From Candidatus Babelota bacterium (lineage in GTDB: Bacteria; Babelota; Babeliae; Babelales; Babelaceae): a stretch of DNA of 32,277 bases. The first letter of the stretch is position 1. Each line of letters begins with the position of its first letter. The notes beneath the pieces were generated by a model, which was not told where the DNA came from, ran no database searches, and saw only the letters and a program-made list of their open reading frames with translations. Shown here piece after piece: positions 16,682 to 25,407 of the stretch. The translations under genes were made by a program, and so were the position numbers. The stretch is taken from assembly GCA_003484685.1 (NCBI GenBank), contig DNBB01000006.1:1-32277 (forward strand), written 5' to 3'.

Positions 16682-17872
16682 ATGAAAATGTATCATCTAT
16701 TCTTACTAACAATCGCAACTCCACTACTCGGATGGGAACAAAACAAGGAAGAATACCAGAAAAAAAACCTCAAAAAAATAGAGACGCTCGCGCCATATTT
16801 ACCCAAAGGATCACAGGATTTTATCAGCAAACAAAAAGAAAATGCCAAGGATGACCTGCAAAAAACAATAGCTCTAAAAAAATACACGGCCCTTTCACTC
16901 AAGCTCCACCAAACATTTTATTTGCCTTCATTCATTAACGCCGTCAAGCTACTTTCACCCGAAGAAAAGACTCAAATACTGCAAGAAAACACCTTCTACT
17001 TTTTAAATCCTGAATTCAAACGCAATAAAGAAGCGCTCGTAAAGCTATTTCAGCTTCTTAACACCATCCCCGAAGCTAAAAACTTAAAAGAAGATATCCG
17101 GATTACCTTTTTGGAAGATATACTTACACCCCTACCGCTCCAAAGGAACTATCAAGAAAAGCTTGCTGAACAAGATAATTGCCTTGAAGCTCTAAACACG
17201 TTAACATCTCCCATTCTCAGGGCATTTGTTCGCCGCCTGGTGGAAAAAAACAAGCACGCTATTTTTTTCAAAACACAAAGCGCACACCCGCCTATGCCAC
17301 AAATATGTACAAACCTCAAAAAACAACTTACCAATTTTAGGGAAGAAGCACCCACGGCCCAAGCAAAAATAGCCTTTTTAAATGATTTTGATGCTAGCGA
17401 TGTTCAAAACAAAGGCCAATTAAGCGAAGAATTTGGCGCACTTGCCTGCGGTGATATGTCTATGGAGTTTTTCAAAATCCTTTTTCAAAGCACTGCAAAC
17501 CTCAGGGAAGAAGAAACCATCAAAGCTCTTGAAAACTTTATCTGGAAATGGTTGAACCTTCACGTTCACAGCACCAACGAACTCACGACCTTTCTCAAAG
17601 CTTTGAAAAAAAACCAATTCTCAAAACAAGTCCGCGCCGACACACTACGCAACCTCCTTCCCGAGCTTTTAAAAATAAAGAGTGAACTTAAAGTTGGCGG
17701 CGCATTATTTGAAAACATCCTCTGTCTACCTAGCAAGACTGAACAAAAAGAGTTGCTTGCATACGCAACGCTACAACATACAAATGACAATATATTTTCA
17801 GACGAGTTTGCTGAGATATATACCCAGCTCTGCAAGTCGCTAGAGCTCTTCAGTGAAGAACAAAAAGACTGA
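16682..17872 (+). CDS. Exported helical protein of unknown function
   Basis: Not recognised. I chose the ATG at 16682 because AAGGAG (16671-16676) lies five bases upstream and the product then begins with a signal peptide (MKMYHLFLLTIATPLLGW). A TTG at 16655 in the same frame would only add residues before it. The 396-residue product is Lys/Glu/Leu-rich and predicted helical almost throughout, with repeated stretches of the type PEEKTQILQEN and REEETIKALENFIWKW. No WD40 blades, catalytic motif or further membrane segment is evident. It is transcribed divergently from the large WD40 gene and sits between the two WD40 pairs, so it may belong to the same exported set (inference from position only). 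Confidence 0.7.
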   Translation: MKMYHLFLLTIATPLLGWEQNKEEYQKKNLKKIETLAPYLPKGSQDFISKQKENAKDDLQKTIALKKYTALSLKLHQTFYLPSFINAVKLLSPEEKTQILQENTFYFLNPEFKRNKEALVKLFQLLNTIPEAKNLKEDIRITFLEDILTPLPLQRNYQEKLAEQDNCLEALNTLTSPILRAFVRRLVEKNKHAIFFKTQSAHPPMPQICTNLKKQLTNFREEAPTAQAKIAFLNDFDASDVQNKGQLSEEFGALACGDMSMEFFKILFQSTANLREEETIKALENFIWKWLNLHVHSTNELTTFLKALKKNQFSKQVRADTLRNLLPELLKIKSELKVGGALFENILCLPSKTEQKELLAYATLQHTNDNIFSDEFAEIYTQLCKSLELFSEEQKD

Positions 17873-17878
17873 TAAAGC

Positions 17879-17971
17879 GCAGGGCTTTTCGTATCAAAGC
17901 TTCTTGATATACTAAAAAGACAGCAAAACTTGAGGTTAGCCTACTTCCCACAAAAATACGAAAAGCCATGC
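17879..17971. repeat. Long-spaced perfect inverted repeat in an intergenic gap
   Basis: GGCTTTTCGTAT (17883-17894) and ATACGAAAAGCC (17956-17967) are exact 12-base reverse complements 61 bases apart. Allowing one mismatch, three more pairs (GCA/TGC) extend the arms to 17879 and 17971. It begins six bases after the stop codon of the helical-protein gene. It could be a 3'-UTR structure, a small RNA closed by a terminal stem, or a short mobile-element remnant. Confidence 0.5.
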
Positions 17972-18106
17972 ATTGCTAGCCAATCTTATTTACGAAGCAT
18001 TTTTTCCACGACGGCCACTCACCACCTGTTTGCTAGGACAACCAAAAAGGACGTAGTATTTCGCTTTTGTTATATTTAGCAATGCCCTTTACTTGAAAGT
18101 GATCAA

Positions 18107-19246
18107 ATGGTGGCAAAGACAAAAAAATACTGGTTCCTTTTAACAAGTCTATTTTCAGCGTTTGCCTGGGGAGCTTTCCCATTTGTAAACGATCCAAACA
18201 CGGTGTTTTTCTATCAGACAGAAACAAGCTTAGAACATGAATCAGAAGACCAGTTTACCTCGGATGAAATTGGACAGATGTATCAATGGCTCGGCTCCCC
18301 GCTAGTAAAAAATATAAACAAGCCAAAAAAACCAAAATCTCTTTCTATAAATAAAAAATACGAAGACAAAACAGTCCAAGAAACACTTTCAATACTCCTT
18401 ACCGTAGAAGAAAAAGGTAAGAAAGCTGGGCGGTACACCAAGTTCTTGGCAGAACAGAAACTTTGTAGTGATATCGCTGAATTATTTAGCCAAAAACGAT
18501 ACTGTGATGCCGAAACTCTTATTAAAATCGCCACGACTATATATCAACCCATCAGCAGATTTTTTCTTATTAAAGAAGATAATCCCGAAGAAATTGGCTG
18601 GCAAAATTTTCATGACTTAGAAATGCTTTTGCCTTTTGCTCGAACTTTCAAATTTTCCTTACGACCAACCCGAGATATCACTGCACTAGTTTGCACTGCG
18701 TCAAAGAAGATCTTATTTGTTGGATATGAAGATGGTTTTGTAATACGTACCAGTAAGTCTAATTCTCCAGAAATTCTAGGGATTAGCAAAAGCCCTATAC
18801 AAAAGCTCTTTTTAAATGAGAATAAAGAAGTGTTATTCTCTCTAAACAGCAAAGGCCTTTTTAATATTTGGCATCTACCTACCAGAGAAAAAATCGCGAC
18901 CCACAATCTACAAATACAACCCAAATACGCCACAATCAACCTAGAAAAAACAAAACTAAAAATTGTGGATGAAAAGAACAACATTCATATCTGGACCCTA
19001 AAGTCACTTACTGCTCATGAAGCACTATTTTTCAAAAGTTGCCAGATGGCCCTAGGTAAAAACAAGAAACACATTGAGCTCCCCCAAAAAGGTTTCTTGA
19101 GAGAACTCTTCATAAGCACTTGCCCACTAATCTCTCAAAAAAAACAAAAATACATCACCGTAGCATCTTTGGGGCAACCCAATAATCAATCAGACCTAAT
19201 TTCACAAATATCAAATACAAGGACACCCCTTGAACAAAAAACATAA
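18107..19246 (+). CDS. Exported protein with degenerate WD40 blades, paralogue of 19343-20566
   Basis: A 379-residue protein with signal peptide (about residues 1-24, ending SAFAWGAF). A helical N-terminal half (to about 185) is followed by a short beta-rich stretch with only two or three recognisable propeller blades: ILFVGYEDGFVIRTS, KEVLFSLNSKGLFNIWHL and LKIVDEKNNIHIWTL. A tail with SLTAHEALFFKSCQMAL matches in pattern the tails of the large WD40 proteins at 12604 and 14614. It therefore looks like a shortened, decaying or specialised member of that family. The adjacent downstream gene is its closest relative in the window. An ATG-GTG pair at 18107/18110 makes the start uncertain by one codon; no strong Shine-Dalgarno. 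Confidence 0.7.
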   Translation: MVAKTKKYWFLLTSLFSAFAWGAFPFVNDPNTVFFYQTETSLEHESEDQFTSDEIGQMYQWLGSPLVKNINKPKKPKSLSINKKYEDKTVQETLSILLTVEEKGKKAGRYTKFLAEQKLCSDIAELFSQKRYCDAETLIKIATTIYQPISRFFLIKEDNPEEIGWQNFHDLEMLLPFARTFKFSLRPTRDITALVCTASKKILFVGYEDGFVIRTSKSNSPEILGISKSPIQKLFLNENKEVLFSLNSKGLFNIWHLPTREKIATHNLQIQPKYATINLEKTKLKIVDEKNNIHIWTLKSLTAHEALFFKSCQMALGKNKKHIELPQKGFLRELFISTCPLISQKKQKYITVASLGQPNNQSDLISQISNTRTPLEQKT

Positions 19247-19270
19247 GTAGGGAATTAAAAAATCTCTGAC

Positions 19271-19298
19271 TTTACAAACACCCCTTTTTTGATATATT
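19271..19298 (+). promoter_or_regulatory. Promoter for the gene at 19343
   Basis: TTTACA (19271-19276), 16-base spacer, TATATT (19293-19298) in a very AT-rich stretch, with transcription expected near 19305 and CGGAG at 19331-19335. Confidence 0.5.
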
Positions 19299-19342
19299 AA
19301 TACAAATAAAAATAAATAATTATTCAAAACCGGAGAATGTCT

Positions 19343-20566
19343 ATGACTATTTTCGCCTTACGCACGAACCTTTTTATCTCTTTGGCTTTGCTTTCTCTTT
19401 CGCTTGGCGCTGGATCATTTTTTTTTGAAGAAAGTCCCTATTGTATTACAAACAAGCCAGATGCCTATTTTAAGAGTTTTCTTAAACGAGCTCCCGAAGC
19501 TCATTTTCGCATTGATTCACGCTATTTTCCTTCTAAATCAACTAAAAGCGATTATTTTTCAACAAAAGAGATCCATTACTTAAACTCATTACTCGGCACT
19601 GGTTTGCTCGCTACTCTAAATGCTCCACCTATTCCCAAACCCCCAATAATTCAATCAGTTTTTCATAGTGCGTCCAACGAAGAAGTTCTTGCTACACTTC
19701 GCCTGAGCCAACAATTAAATTTTCCTGCACATGAAACAGCCTGGCGTGAAACAGAAAACGAACTGTATCGACGCATCGGAGCGCTGCTAAGAGCAGGCTG
19801 TGAGAGCGACACGAAACAGTTTATTGAAAAATCAGCAAACGATTACCAACCGTTCCCCATTTACACCGTCAAAGAATCAGCAGAAGAAACGACCGATATC
19901 TTTGATACATCAGACGATGTGACAGAAGAAAATAAAACTAGAATTGCAGGTTTTTTATCCAAATTTACTACGTCACGCCCAAATGACCAAATCGTTGCAT
20001 TTACCAAGAACATGGACAAAGAGGAAATCTTTGTTGCGTACGAAGATGGCTCGATCGTCCGTTATTACGGGAACTACCAAACTGAAATATTAGCGACCGT
20101 AACAAAAAAAATACTGCTTCTCTTCTTAGATAAAGAAAAACAGATGCTATTTTGTTTAAACAATAAAGGACTCCTACACAGCTGGCACCTATCCACAAAC
20201 AAGGAAGCGCCGGTTGTTAACTTTAAACAAAGTTTTAAAACAGCCCAAGTAAACCTTGCACGGACAAAAATACAAATCCTTAATTCAGAGGAACAAACCA
20301 ACACCTGGGAAATAAACAAACTAAGCCCACAGGAAATCTACTTCCTCAAGGGATATCGCAGCGCATGCTGCAAAAAGAAACAAAAAATTAAAATCCCCGA
20401 AAGTAGTATTCTTCTCTCTTGGTTTTCAAACGTCAAAGAGCTCCTATCGGGCAACAAACAAAATCGACTTATTGTTACCAAGAAAGCGCCCAGCTCAACA
20501 AAGCTTGCGAAGTTGCCGACACAGACCATCCTCAATATAAAACAAGCAAAATCACTAACTCTATAA
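19343..20566 (+). CDS. Exported protein with degenerate WD40 blades, paralogue of 18107-19246
   Basis: I chose the ATG at 19343 (407 residues) because CGGAG at 19331-19335 is seven bases upstream; the ATG at 19337 is only one base from it. Signal peptide: MTIFALRTNLFISLALLSLS. The pattern follows the preceding gene: helical N-terminal half, then EIFVAYEDGSIVRYYG, MLFCLNNKGLLHSWHL, TKIQILNSEEQTNTWEI, then a tail LSPQEIYFLKGYRSACC followed by Lys-rich residues and IKIPES. The corresponding segments of the 18107 product (VGYEDGFVIR, LFSLNSKGLFNIWHL, LTAHEALFFK, HIELPQ) align one for one, showing tandem duplication. Function unknown; at most a partial propeller. Confidence 0.72.
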   Translation: MTIFALRTNLFISLALLSLSLGAGSFFFEESPYCITNKPDAYFKSFLKRAPEAHFRIDSRYFPSKSTKSDYFSTKEIHYLNSLLGTGLLATLNAPPIPKPPIIQSVFHSASNEEVLATLRLSQQLNFPAHETAWRETENELYRRIGALLRAGCESDTKQFIEKSANDYQPFPIYTVKESAEETTDIFDTSDDVTEENKTRIAGFLSKFTTSRPNDQIVAFTKNMDKEEIFVAYEDGSIVRYYGNYQTEILATVTKKILLLFLDKEKQMLFCLNNKGLLHSWHLSTNKEAPVVNFKQSFKTAQVNLARTKIQILNSEEQTNTWEINKLSPQEIYFLKGYRSACCKKKQKIKIPESSILLSWFSNVKELLSGNKQNRLIVTKKAPSSTKLAKLPTQTILNIKQAKSLTL

Positions 20567-20577
20567 ATGGAATCACT

Positions 20578-21009
20578 ATGAAAATAAATGTATTACTCGT
20601 ATTATTAGCAACATTGCCAATCTTTAATCCTGGAATAGCAATGCAACCTAATAACCCATTTAACGAACAAAAGCTTGTATTAGAAGCTAACACAAAACTC
20701 TTTCAGCTATACGAAAAAAGCCCTGACATCAAGCCAACTCAGAAGCCTTCGCCACTGACCATGTGCCTAACAAACACCGCAATCACTGCTTACACAGATC
20801 GAGCAACCATTGTATTAAGGAAACTTAGTAAAACTGCGAGCACGGAGCGAAACAATCGTCTGTATACGTTTATCTTTGAATTAGCTAATCTTTGTGATCA
20901 CATCGAAAACCAAGCTTTAGCAAAAACCAAATTAGAACTACGCTGCATACTTGCCGCAGCAATCAAATTTGCACAAACAGTGTACGATGAAGATAAAAAG
21001 AACGCATAA
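20578..21009 (+). CDS. Small exported helical protein of unknown function
   Basis: Not recognised. I chose the ATG at 20578, 11 bases after the upstream stop, because the product then begins with a clear signal peptide (MKINVLLVLLATLPIFNPGI, then AM). The open frame extends further upstream only by overlapping the preceding gene. The 143-residue product is mainly helical (residues 45-140), with two Cys (MCLTN, NLCDH) and a third in LRCIL. Only weak TGGAA precedes the start, so it may be translated by coupling to 19343-20566. A strong terminator follows at 21025. Confidence 0.65.
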   Translation: MKINVLLVLLATLPIFNPGIAMQPNNPFNEQKLVLEANTKLFQLYEKSPDIKPTQKPSPLTMCLTNTAITAYTDRATIVLRKLSKTASTERNNRLYTFIFELANLCDHIENQALAKTKLELRCILAAAIKFAQTVYDEDKKNA

Positions 21010-21024
21010 CTAAAAACCTTACGG

Positions 21025-21066
21025 AAAGGGCCCGAGGTGAGTAATTCACCTCGGGCCCTTTATTTT
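21025..21066. terminator. Strong bidirectional intrinsic terminator
   Basis: AAAGGGCCCGAGGTGA (21025-21040) and TCACCTCGGGCCCTTT (21046-21061) form a perfect 16-bp stem with a 5-base loop, followed by ATTTTT on the plus strand. On the minus strand the stem is followed by CCGTAAGGTTTTTAG. It separates the convergent plus-strand gene at 20578 and the minus-strand ndk. Confidence 0.9.
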
Positions 21067-21082
21067 TACCTAAATAACGGCG

Positions 21083-21487
21083 TTATAGGTTCGGGAAAAA
21101 CAATCCCAACTCAAATGCCGCAGTCTCAGGCGCATCAGAACCATGCGTAGCATTGCTTCCAATATGCGTGCCGAACATACGACGAATTGTGCCCAGCGAA
21201 GCTTTTTTAGGGTCTGTAGCACCCATAAGCTCACGCCATGAGCTAATCGCCCCATCACGTTGCAACGCCATTACAACAACAGGACCAGAAGTCATGTACT
21301 CAACAAGCTCACCAAAAAATGGTTTGCTTTGATGAATACCATAAAACTGCTCTGCCATTTCGCGGGTAATTTGGCGCTTTTCCATGCGTAGAATATCAAA
21401 ACCATTAAGCTCAATTAAACGAATAATATCACCCGCATGACCAGCTTTTACCGCATCTGGCTTAATAATTGCAAATGTACGTTCCAT
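21083..21487 (-). CDS. ndk: Nucleoside diphosphate kinase
   Basis: Transfers the gamma-phosphate of ATP to NDPs via a phosphohistidine intermediate, maintaining NTP pools. The 134-residue protein starts MERTFAIIKPDAV, contains GPVVVMAL and the substrate-binding GTIRRMFG, and has the active-site His115 in NATHGSD. Length is a little under the usual 140 or so, but all motifs are present. AGGAG lies five bases before the ATG and overlaps the end of rpsA, eight bases upstream. The two therefore form an operon read from the rpsA side. Confidence 0.97.
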   Translation of the reverse strand: MERTFAIIKPDAVKAGHAGDIIRLIELNGFDILRMEKRQITREMAEQFYGIHQSKPFFGELVEYMTSGPVVVMALQRDGAISSWRELMGATDPKKASLGTIRRMFGTHIGSNATHGSDAPETAAFELGLFFPNL

Positions 21488-21495
21488 AAAATCTC

Positions 21496-23313
21496 CTACT
21501 CAGCATCTTCTGATGAAGCAACTTCATCACCAGCTGCAGCCGCGTGCTTTTCAAGCTCAAGCTGTAACTGTGACTTAACACGAACCGCAGGACGACTCGT
21601 TGCCTCAGAAGCTACGCGTTCACGACGTGCAGGACGATCTTCTTTTGATTGACGTTCACGCTTTGGACGTTCAGCAGATTTTGGTCGTAAACTCAGGCCA
21701 AGCTTATGCTCTTCCTGGTTCACCTTAATAACACGGAACTGGCGCTTATCGCCGACACGTAAGATATCACCCACATTTTCAACGTTATCACCAGATAACT
21801 CGGAGATATGAACCAAGCCTTCGATTCCACTTGGAAGACGAACAAATGCGCCAAAATCAGTAATCTTGGTAACTTCGCCTTCAACGTTTGAATCAACCGG
21901 ATATTTGGTCTCAAGGTTTTCCCAAGGGTTTTCTTCAAGCTGCTTAACACCCAAAGAAATCTTGCGCTTATCTTTGTTAACATCAGTAATAATCGCACGA
22001 ACCTCGTCACCTTTTTTGAAGAGATCTGCAGGATGCTTGATATGCTCGGTCCAAGAAAGGTCAGAGATGTGAATTAAACCATCAACACCCGGCGCCAACT
22101 GCACAAAAATACCAAAATCGGTAATATTGCGTACGGTTCCTGTGACAATTTTGCCAATTTCAAGTTCCCCTGCAACCGCATCCCATGGATTTGCTTGCAT
22201 TTGCTTGACACTCAACGACATACGGCGAATTTCTTTATCAAGAGAAACCACCAATGCTTCGATTTCTTGGCCAACCTTAAAGTGACGATGCAAATCGTTA
22301 ATGCGATCTGTCCATGAAACTTCAGAAATATGCACCAAACCTTCGACACCAGGCGCAACTTCAACAAAAAGTCCGTAATCGGTAATACTTGAGATGGTTC
22401 CTTTGATCTTCTCACCAACTTTGATCGACTCAGGAATTTCGCCCCATGGATTTTCGCTCAACTGCTTCATGCCAAGAGAAATTTTCTCATTGACTGCATC
22501 AAATGAGAGTACCTTAACCGAAACAGTATCACCAATCTTAACGACTTCACTTGGATGCGCAATGCGACCCCAAGTCATATCCGTAATGTGCAATAGTCCA
22601 TCAACACCACCGATGTCGACAAACGCACCGTAGCTGGTGATATTCTTAACAACACCTTGGATAATCTGGTCTAACTGAAGCGTTTCAAGTACTTTCTTGC
22701 GAACCTCAGAACGCTGCTCATTAAGATACTTACGGCGAGAAATGATAACATTTCCCCGCTTCTGATTAACCTTGATTACATAGGCAGTAACCTTTTGACC
22801 AACAAAACGATCAAAATCAGTTACACGCTGAACATCTACCTGTGAGCCTGGCAAGAATGCAGGGATACCGATATCAACGCTCAAGCCACCCTTAACTTTG
22901 TGCGAAACAATACCTTCAACAGGCTTGCCTTCGTCAAAGAGGGCCATAATTTCTTTCCATGCTTGACGCGCCTTAGCCTTTTCGTACGAAAGGACAACTT
23001 CGCCATCATAATTTTCGAGCTCATCGATCACAACATTGATCTTTTCGCCCTTCTTCAAGCCTTTAAGTTCGTGTTCATTAAACTCATAGAGTGCAATAAG
23101 ACCCGTAGATTTAAAACCGACATCAACCAAAACACCATTGCCTGCGATATCAAGCACGGTGCCTTCTACGATAGCATCAGATTTAAAATTAACAGTTCCT
23201 GTATCGTATAATGACGCAAGGTCAGCAGCAGCTGCCGAGCTCATTACTTCTTCTTCATCACCCAACAAAGCCGAAACGCGAAACTGAGATGACTTGATAA
23301 TCTCTTTTGACAT
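21496..23313 (-). CDS. rpsA: 30S ribosomal protein S1
   Basis: Binds mRNA and delivers it to the 30S subunit. The 605-residue protein has six S1 (OB-fold) domains at about residues 47-113, 130-195, 216-284, 302-370, 388-456 and 475-543. Each later domain carries the typical sequence pattern, for example SYGAFVDIGGVDGLLHITD and DYGLFVEVAPGVEGLVHISE. The first two are more divergent, as usual for the ribosome-binding domains. A charged, low-complexity tail (about 544-605, rich in Arg, Lys and Glu) follows. GGAG five bases before the ATG supports the start. Six domains match the E. coli form rather than the four-domain form of Firmicutes. Cotranscribed with ndk. Confidence 0.97.
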   Translation of the reverse strand: MSKEIIKSSQFRVSALLGDEEEVMSSAAAADLASLYDTGTVNFKSDAIVEGTVLDIAGNGVLVDVGFKSTGLIALYEFNEHELKGLKKGEKINVVIDELENYDGEVVLSYEKAKARQAWKEIMALFDEGKPVEGIVSHKVKGGLSVDIGIPAFLPGSQVDVQRVTDFDRFVGQKVTAYVIKVNQKRGNVIISRRKYLNEQRSEVRKKVLETLQLDQIIQGVVKNITSYGAFVDIGGVDGLLHITDMTWGRIAHPSEVVKIGDTVSVKVLSFDAVNEKISLGMKQLSENPWGEIPESIKVGEKIKGTISSITDYGLFVEVAPGVEGLVHISEVSWTDRINDLHRHFKVGQEIEALVVSLDKEIRRMSLSVKQMQANPWDAVAGELEIGKIVTGTVRNITDFGIFVQLAPGVDGLIHISDLSWTEHIKHPADLFKKGDEVRAIITDVNKDKRKISLGVKQLEENPWENLETKYPVDSNVEGEVTKITDFGAFVRLPSGIEGLVHISELSGDNVENVGDILRVGDKRQFRVIKVNQEEHKLGLSLRPKSAERPKRERQSKEDRPARRERVASEATSRPAVRVKSQLQLELEKHAAAAGDEVASSEDAE

Positions 23314-23473
23314 ACATTCTCCACCAGGAAATCTATTTTCTGCAAAAAATAGCCTGAGAATTAAATAAAGACGTTAAACATACACGGTCTTTTTTAGGGT
23401 ACTATAAAGAAAAAATATTTCTAGAAACACGCCTTTTTCTCGTTACAGAATTTTGCCCGCTCCAATATTTGCA

Positions 23474-23502
23474 TTGACAAATAGATAAAAAGTCGAATAC
23501 TA
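23474..23502 (+). promoter_or_regulatory. Promoter for the first AAA+ gene pair
   Basis: A perfect TTGACA (23474-23479), 17-base spacer and AATACT (23497-23502, four of six consensus bases), about 37 bases before the ATG. It lies in the 225-base gap between divergent rpsA and the AAA+ cluster. Confidence 0.5.
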
Positions 23503-23538
23503 AATATAAACAAATAATTCTCTCAAAAGGACTGTCTC

Positions 23539-25407
23539 ATGATTCCAAAGCTTTTTTCTGCGGCGCTCCCCCTACTACTCTTTTTGCCCACATCAGCAGC
23601 ATCGCAACTGCCAACCCTGGTAAATAGCATCTCGAGTCAAAACCCAACCCAGCAGCACTCGCAAATCAGCGTAAAAGATACAATTGACACCTTACTTACC
23701 AGCATGCAAAACAATAAAATCAAAACTATGCTCGGCATTTCGGCTCTCACTAGCATAATCACTTACCGACAACAAGTTACCGGAGCAGCAAAAAGCTCGT
23801 ACACCAACATGCATTTGCTTAACAAAAACTTAACCACCGGCGACAAGATTAAGCTGGGACTCTTTTTTGCCGCACCCGCAGTCAGCGGATATCTACTTAA
23901 AGCCCCAGGAGAAAGCCTTTGGAGCGCTATTAGATACCAAACCCTTATGACTTTGGCAACGGCTATTCCTCAGATTATTTGGATGGGGAATACCATGAAC
24001 AAGATCAGCCTTGCGCTAACCACCGAATTCCCGGAAATGGATATTTCAAGAGTAGAAGATATCAATCACTATACACCCAACCAGAAATTCCTTACCAATT
24101 GTTCCCTCGAAGAAAATCCAACAGAAAAAGCCAACAAAGCAAACGAAGAAAAAGAGATCGAAGAACTGATACAAAGACTAAACACCAATGAAGAATCCAA
24201 AAAGAAATTTGATCAGTACATAGAGCTTCAAACAAGCATTCAAAAAGCGCAAGAACAAGTAGAAAAGGCAAATAGCGACTATCAAAGGGCCTTTAAAACC
24301 AGCCTACTCGAAAACAATGATCCAAACGAAGACCAAAAAGTCAAAAACAAAGAAGCGCTCCTAACAACAGCGAACAACGACCTAGAAGATACAAAAACCA
24401 CTCTCACAAAATTTTTAAACACAGACGAAAGCAAATCCTATACAAAACTTTTCGAAAAACAAAATCAACTCAAAAAATTTATCAACTCATCGCTTTCCCT
24501 CCCTCATGCCGTGCTCATCGAAGGCTCCACCGGCAGCGGCAAAACTGAGGCCGTCCTTCAACTAGCCAAAAAAAACTGCCGCAATCTGCTAATTTATGAA
24601 TACCCAAAGAACAATGCCGAAAACCCTGAAATCATACAACTCTTCAAAAGCTTTATTATCACTCAAGCAGAAAAAACGGGCAAACATGTCATCGTACTCA
24701 TTGATGAATTTGACCAACTCGCAGCAGAACGAAAAGGCGCAAGCGAAAGCCAAGAACGATCATCAAATTTCCTTTCCGTATTCTTGGGTGGCAACACTGG
24801 CAACTTGGTCCCCGACCATGGAAAAGCAAATTCAAAGATACACTTAATCGCCATAACCAACACGTTGGAAACAATAGACAAGGCAACACTAGAACGCTTT
24901 AAAAAACACAGCTTCGCCAACAGCGGAAATAAGATCCTGCATTTTGGAAACTGGAAAGACCAAGAATCCTTTTTAAACTTCATTAAAGACAAACTTGAAT
25001 TGGCAACCACATCAAAAGAAATAGAAAAGGATTCGTCAGACAAAAATCGCGAACTACTTGAGATTTGTCGTAAATATAGCTATTTACCGGGCATGAACTG
25101 GCGTGCTATAGAACGATTTATCACAGACACATCAAAAGCATCGGATAAAGCTGCGACCGCTAAAAACACACTAGCTAAAGAAACCGAGGAAATTAAAAAG
25201 CGGCTTCAAAACCAAAACAGCATTGAAAGGCGCTTAGGCGCGCTAAGCCAACAAGCAGGAAAAGCTGGAAAAACCAATGCCAAACTTGTCGAAGAAATTA
25301 ATAAACTCAAAGAACAACTACAGCAACTGAGCCAGTTGAAAAGGCACAGGACTACAAGAAGATACAACTTTAAGCGCTTTAACCTCAAAAAAAGAGCCTT
25401 AAGATGA
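23539..25407 (+). CDS. Membrane-associated AAA+ ATPase, type A
   Basis: A 622-residue protein with an N-terminal signal-like segment (about residues 1-21) and hydrophobic segments near 61-77 (weak), 103-120 and 132-152. A charged helical/coiled-coil region (about 185-310) follows. The AAA+ module has Walker A GSTGSGKTE (Lys335), Walker B VLIDEFDQL (D389, E390) and sensor 1 AITN (N441), with an Arg-containing segment ATLERFKK after it. Walker B to sensor 1 spacing (52 residues) is normal. The C-terminus is again coiled-coil, then strongly basic. No protease domain or zinc motif follows, unlike FtsH. The closest relative in the window is 27310-29262: TLATAIPQIIWMGNTMNKIS aligns with LLATLPQVIDRMTTMKKIG. 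The stop overlaps the next ATG by four bases. The substrate is unknown. Confidence 0.8.
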   Translation: MIPKLFSAALPLLLFLPTSAASQLPTLVNSISSQNPTQQHSQISVKDTIDTLLTSMQNNKIKTMLGISALTSIITYRQQVTGAAKSSYTNMHLLNKNLTTGDKIKLGLFFAAPAVSGYLLKAPGESLWSAIRYQTLMTLATAIPQIIWMGNTMNKISLALTTEFPEMDISRVEDINHYTPNQKFLTNCSLEENPTEKANKANEEKEIEELIQRLNTNEESKKKFDQYIELQTSIQKAQEQVEKANSDYQRAFKTSLLENNDPNEDQKVKNKEALLTTANNDLEDTKTTLTKFLNTDESKSYTKLFEKQNQLKKFINSSLSLPHAVLIEGSTGSGKTEAVLQLAKKNCRNLLIYEYPKNNAENPEIIQLFKSFIITQAEKTGKHVIVLIDEFDQLAAERKGASESQERSSNFLSVFLGGNTGNLVPDHGKANSKIHLIAITNTLETIDKATLERFKKHSFANSGNKILHFGNWKDQESFLNFIKDKLELATTSKEIEKDSSDKNRELLEICRKYSYLPGMNWRAIERFITDTSKASDKAATAKNTLAKETEEIKKRLQNQNSIERRLGALSQQAGKAGKTNAKLVEEINKLKEQLQQLSQLKRHRTTRRYNFKRFNLKKRALR

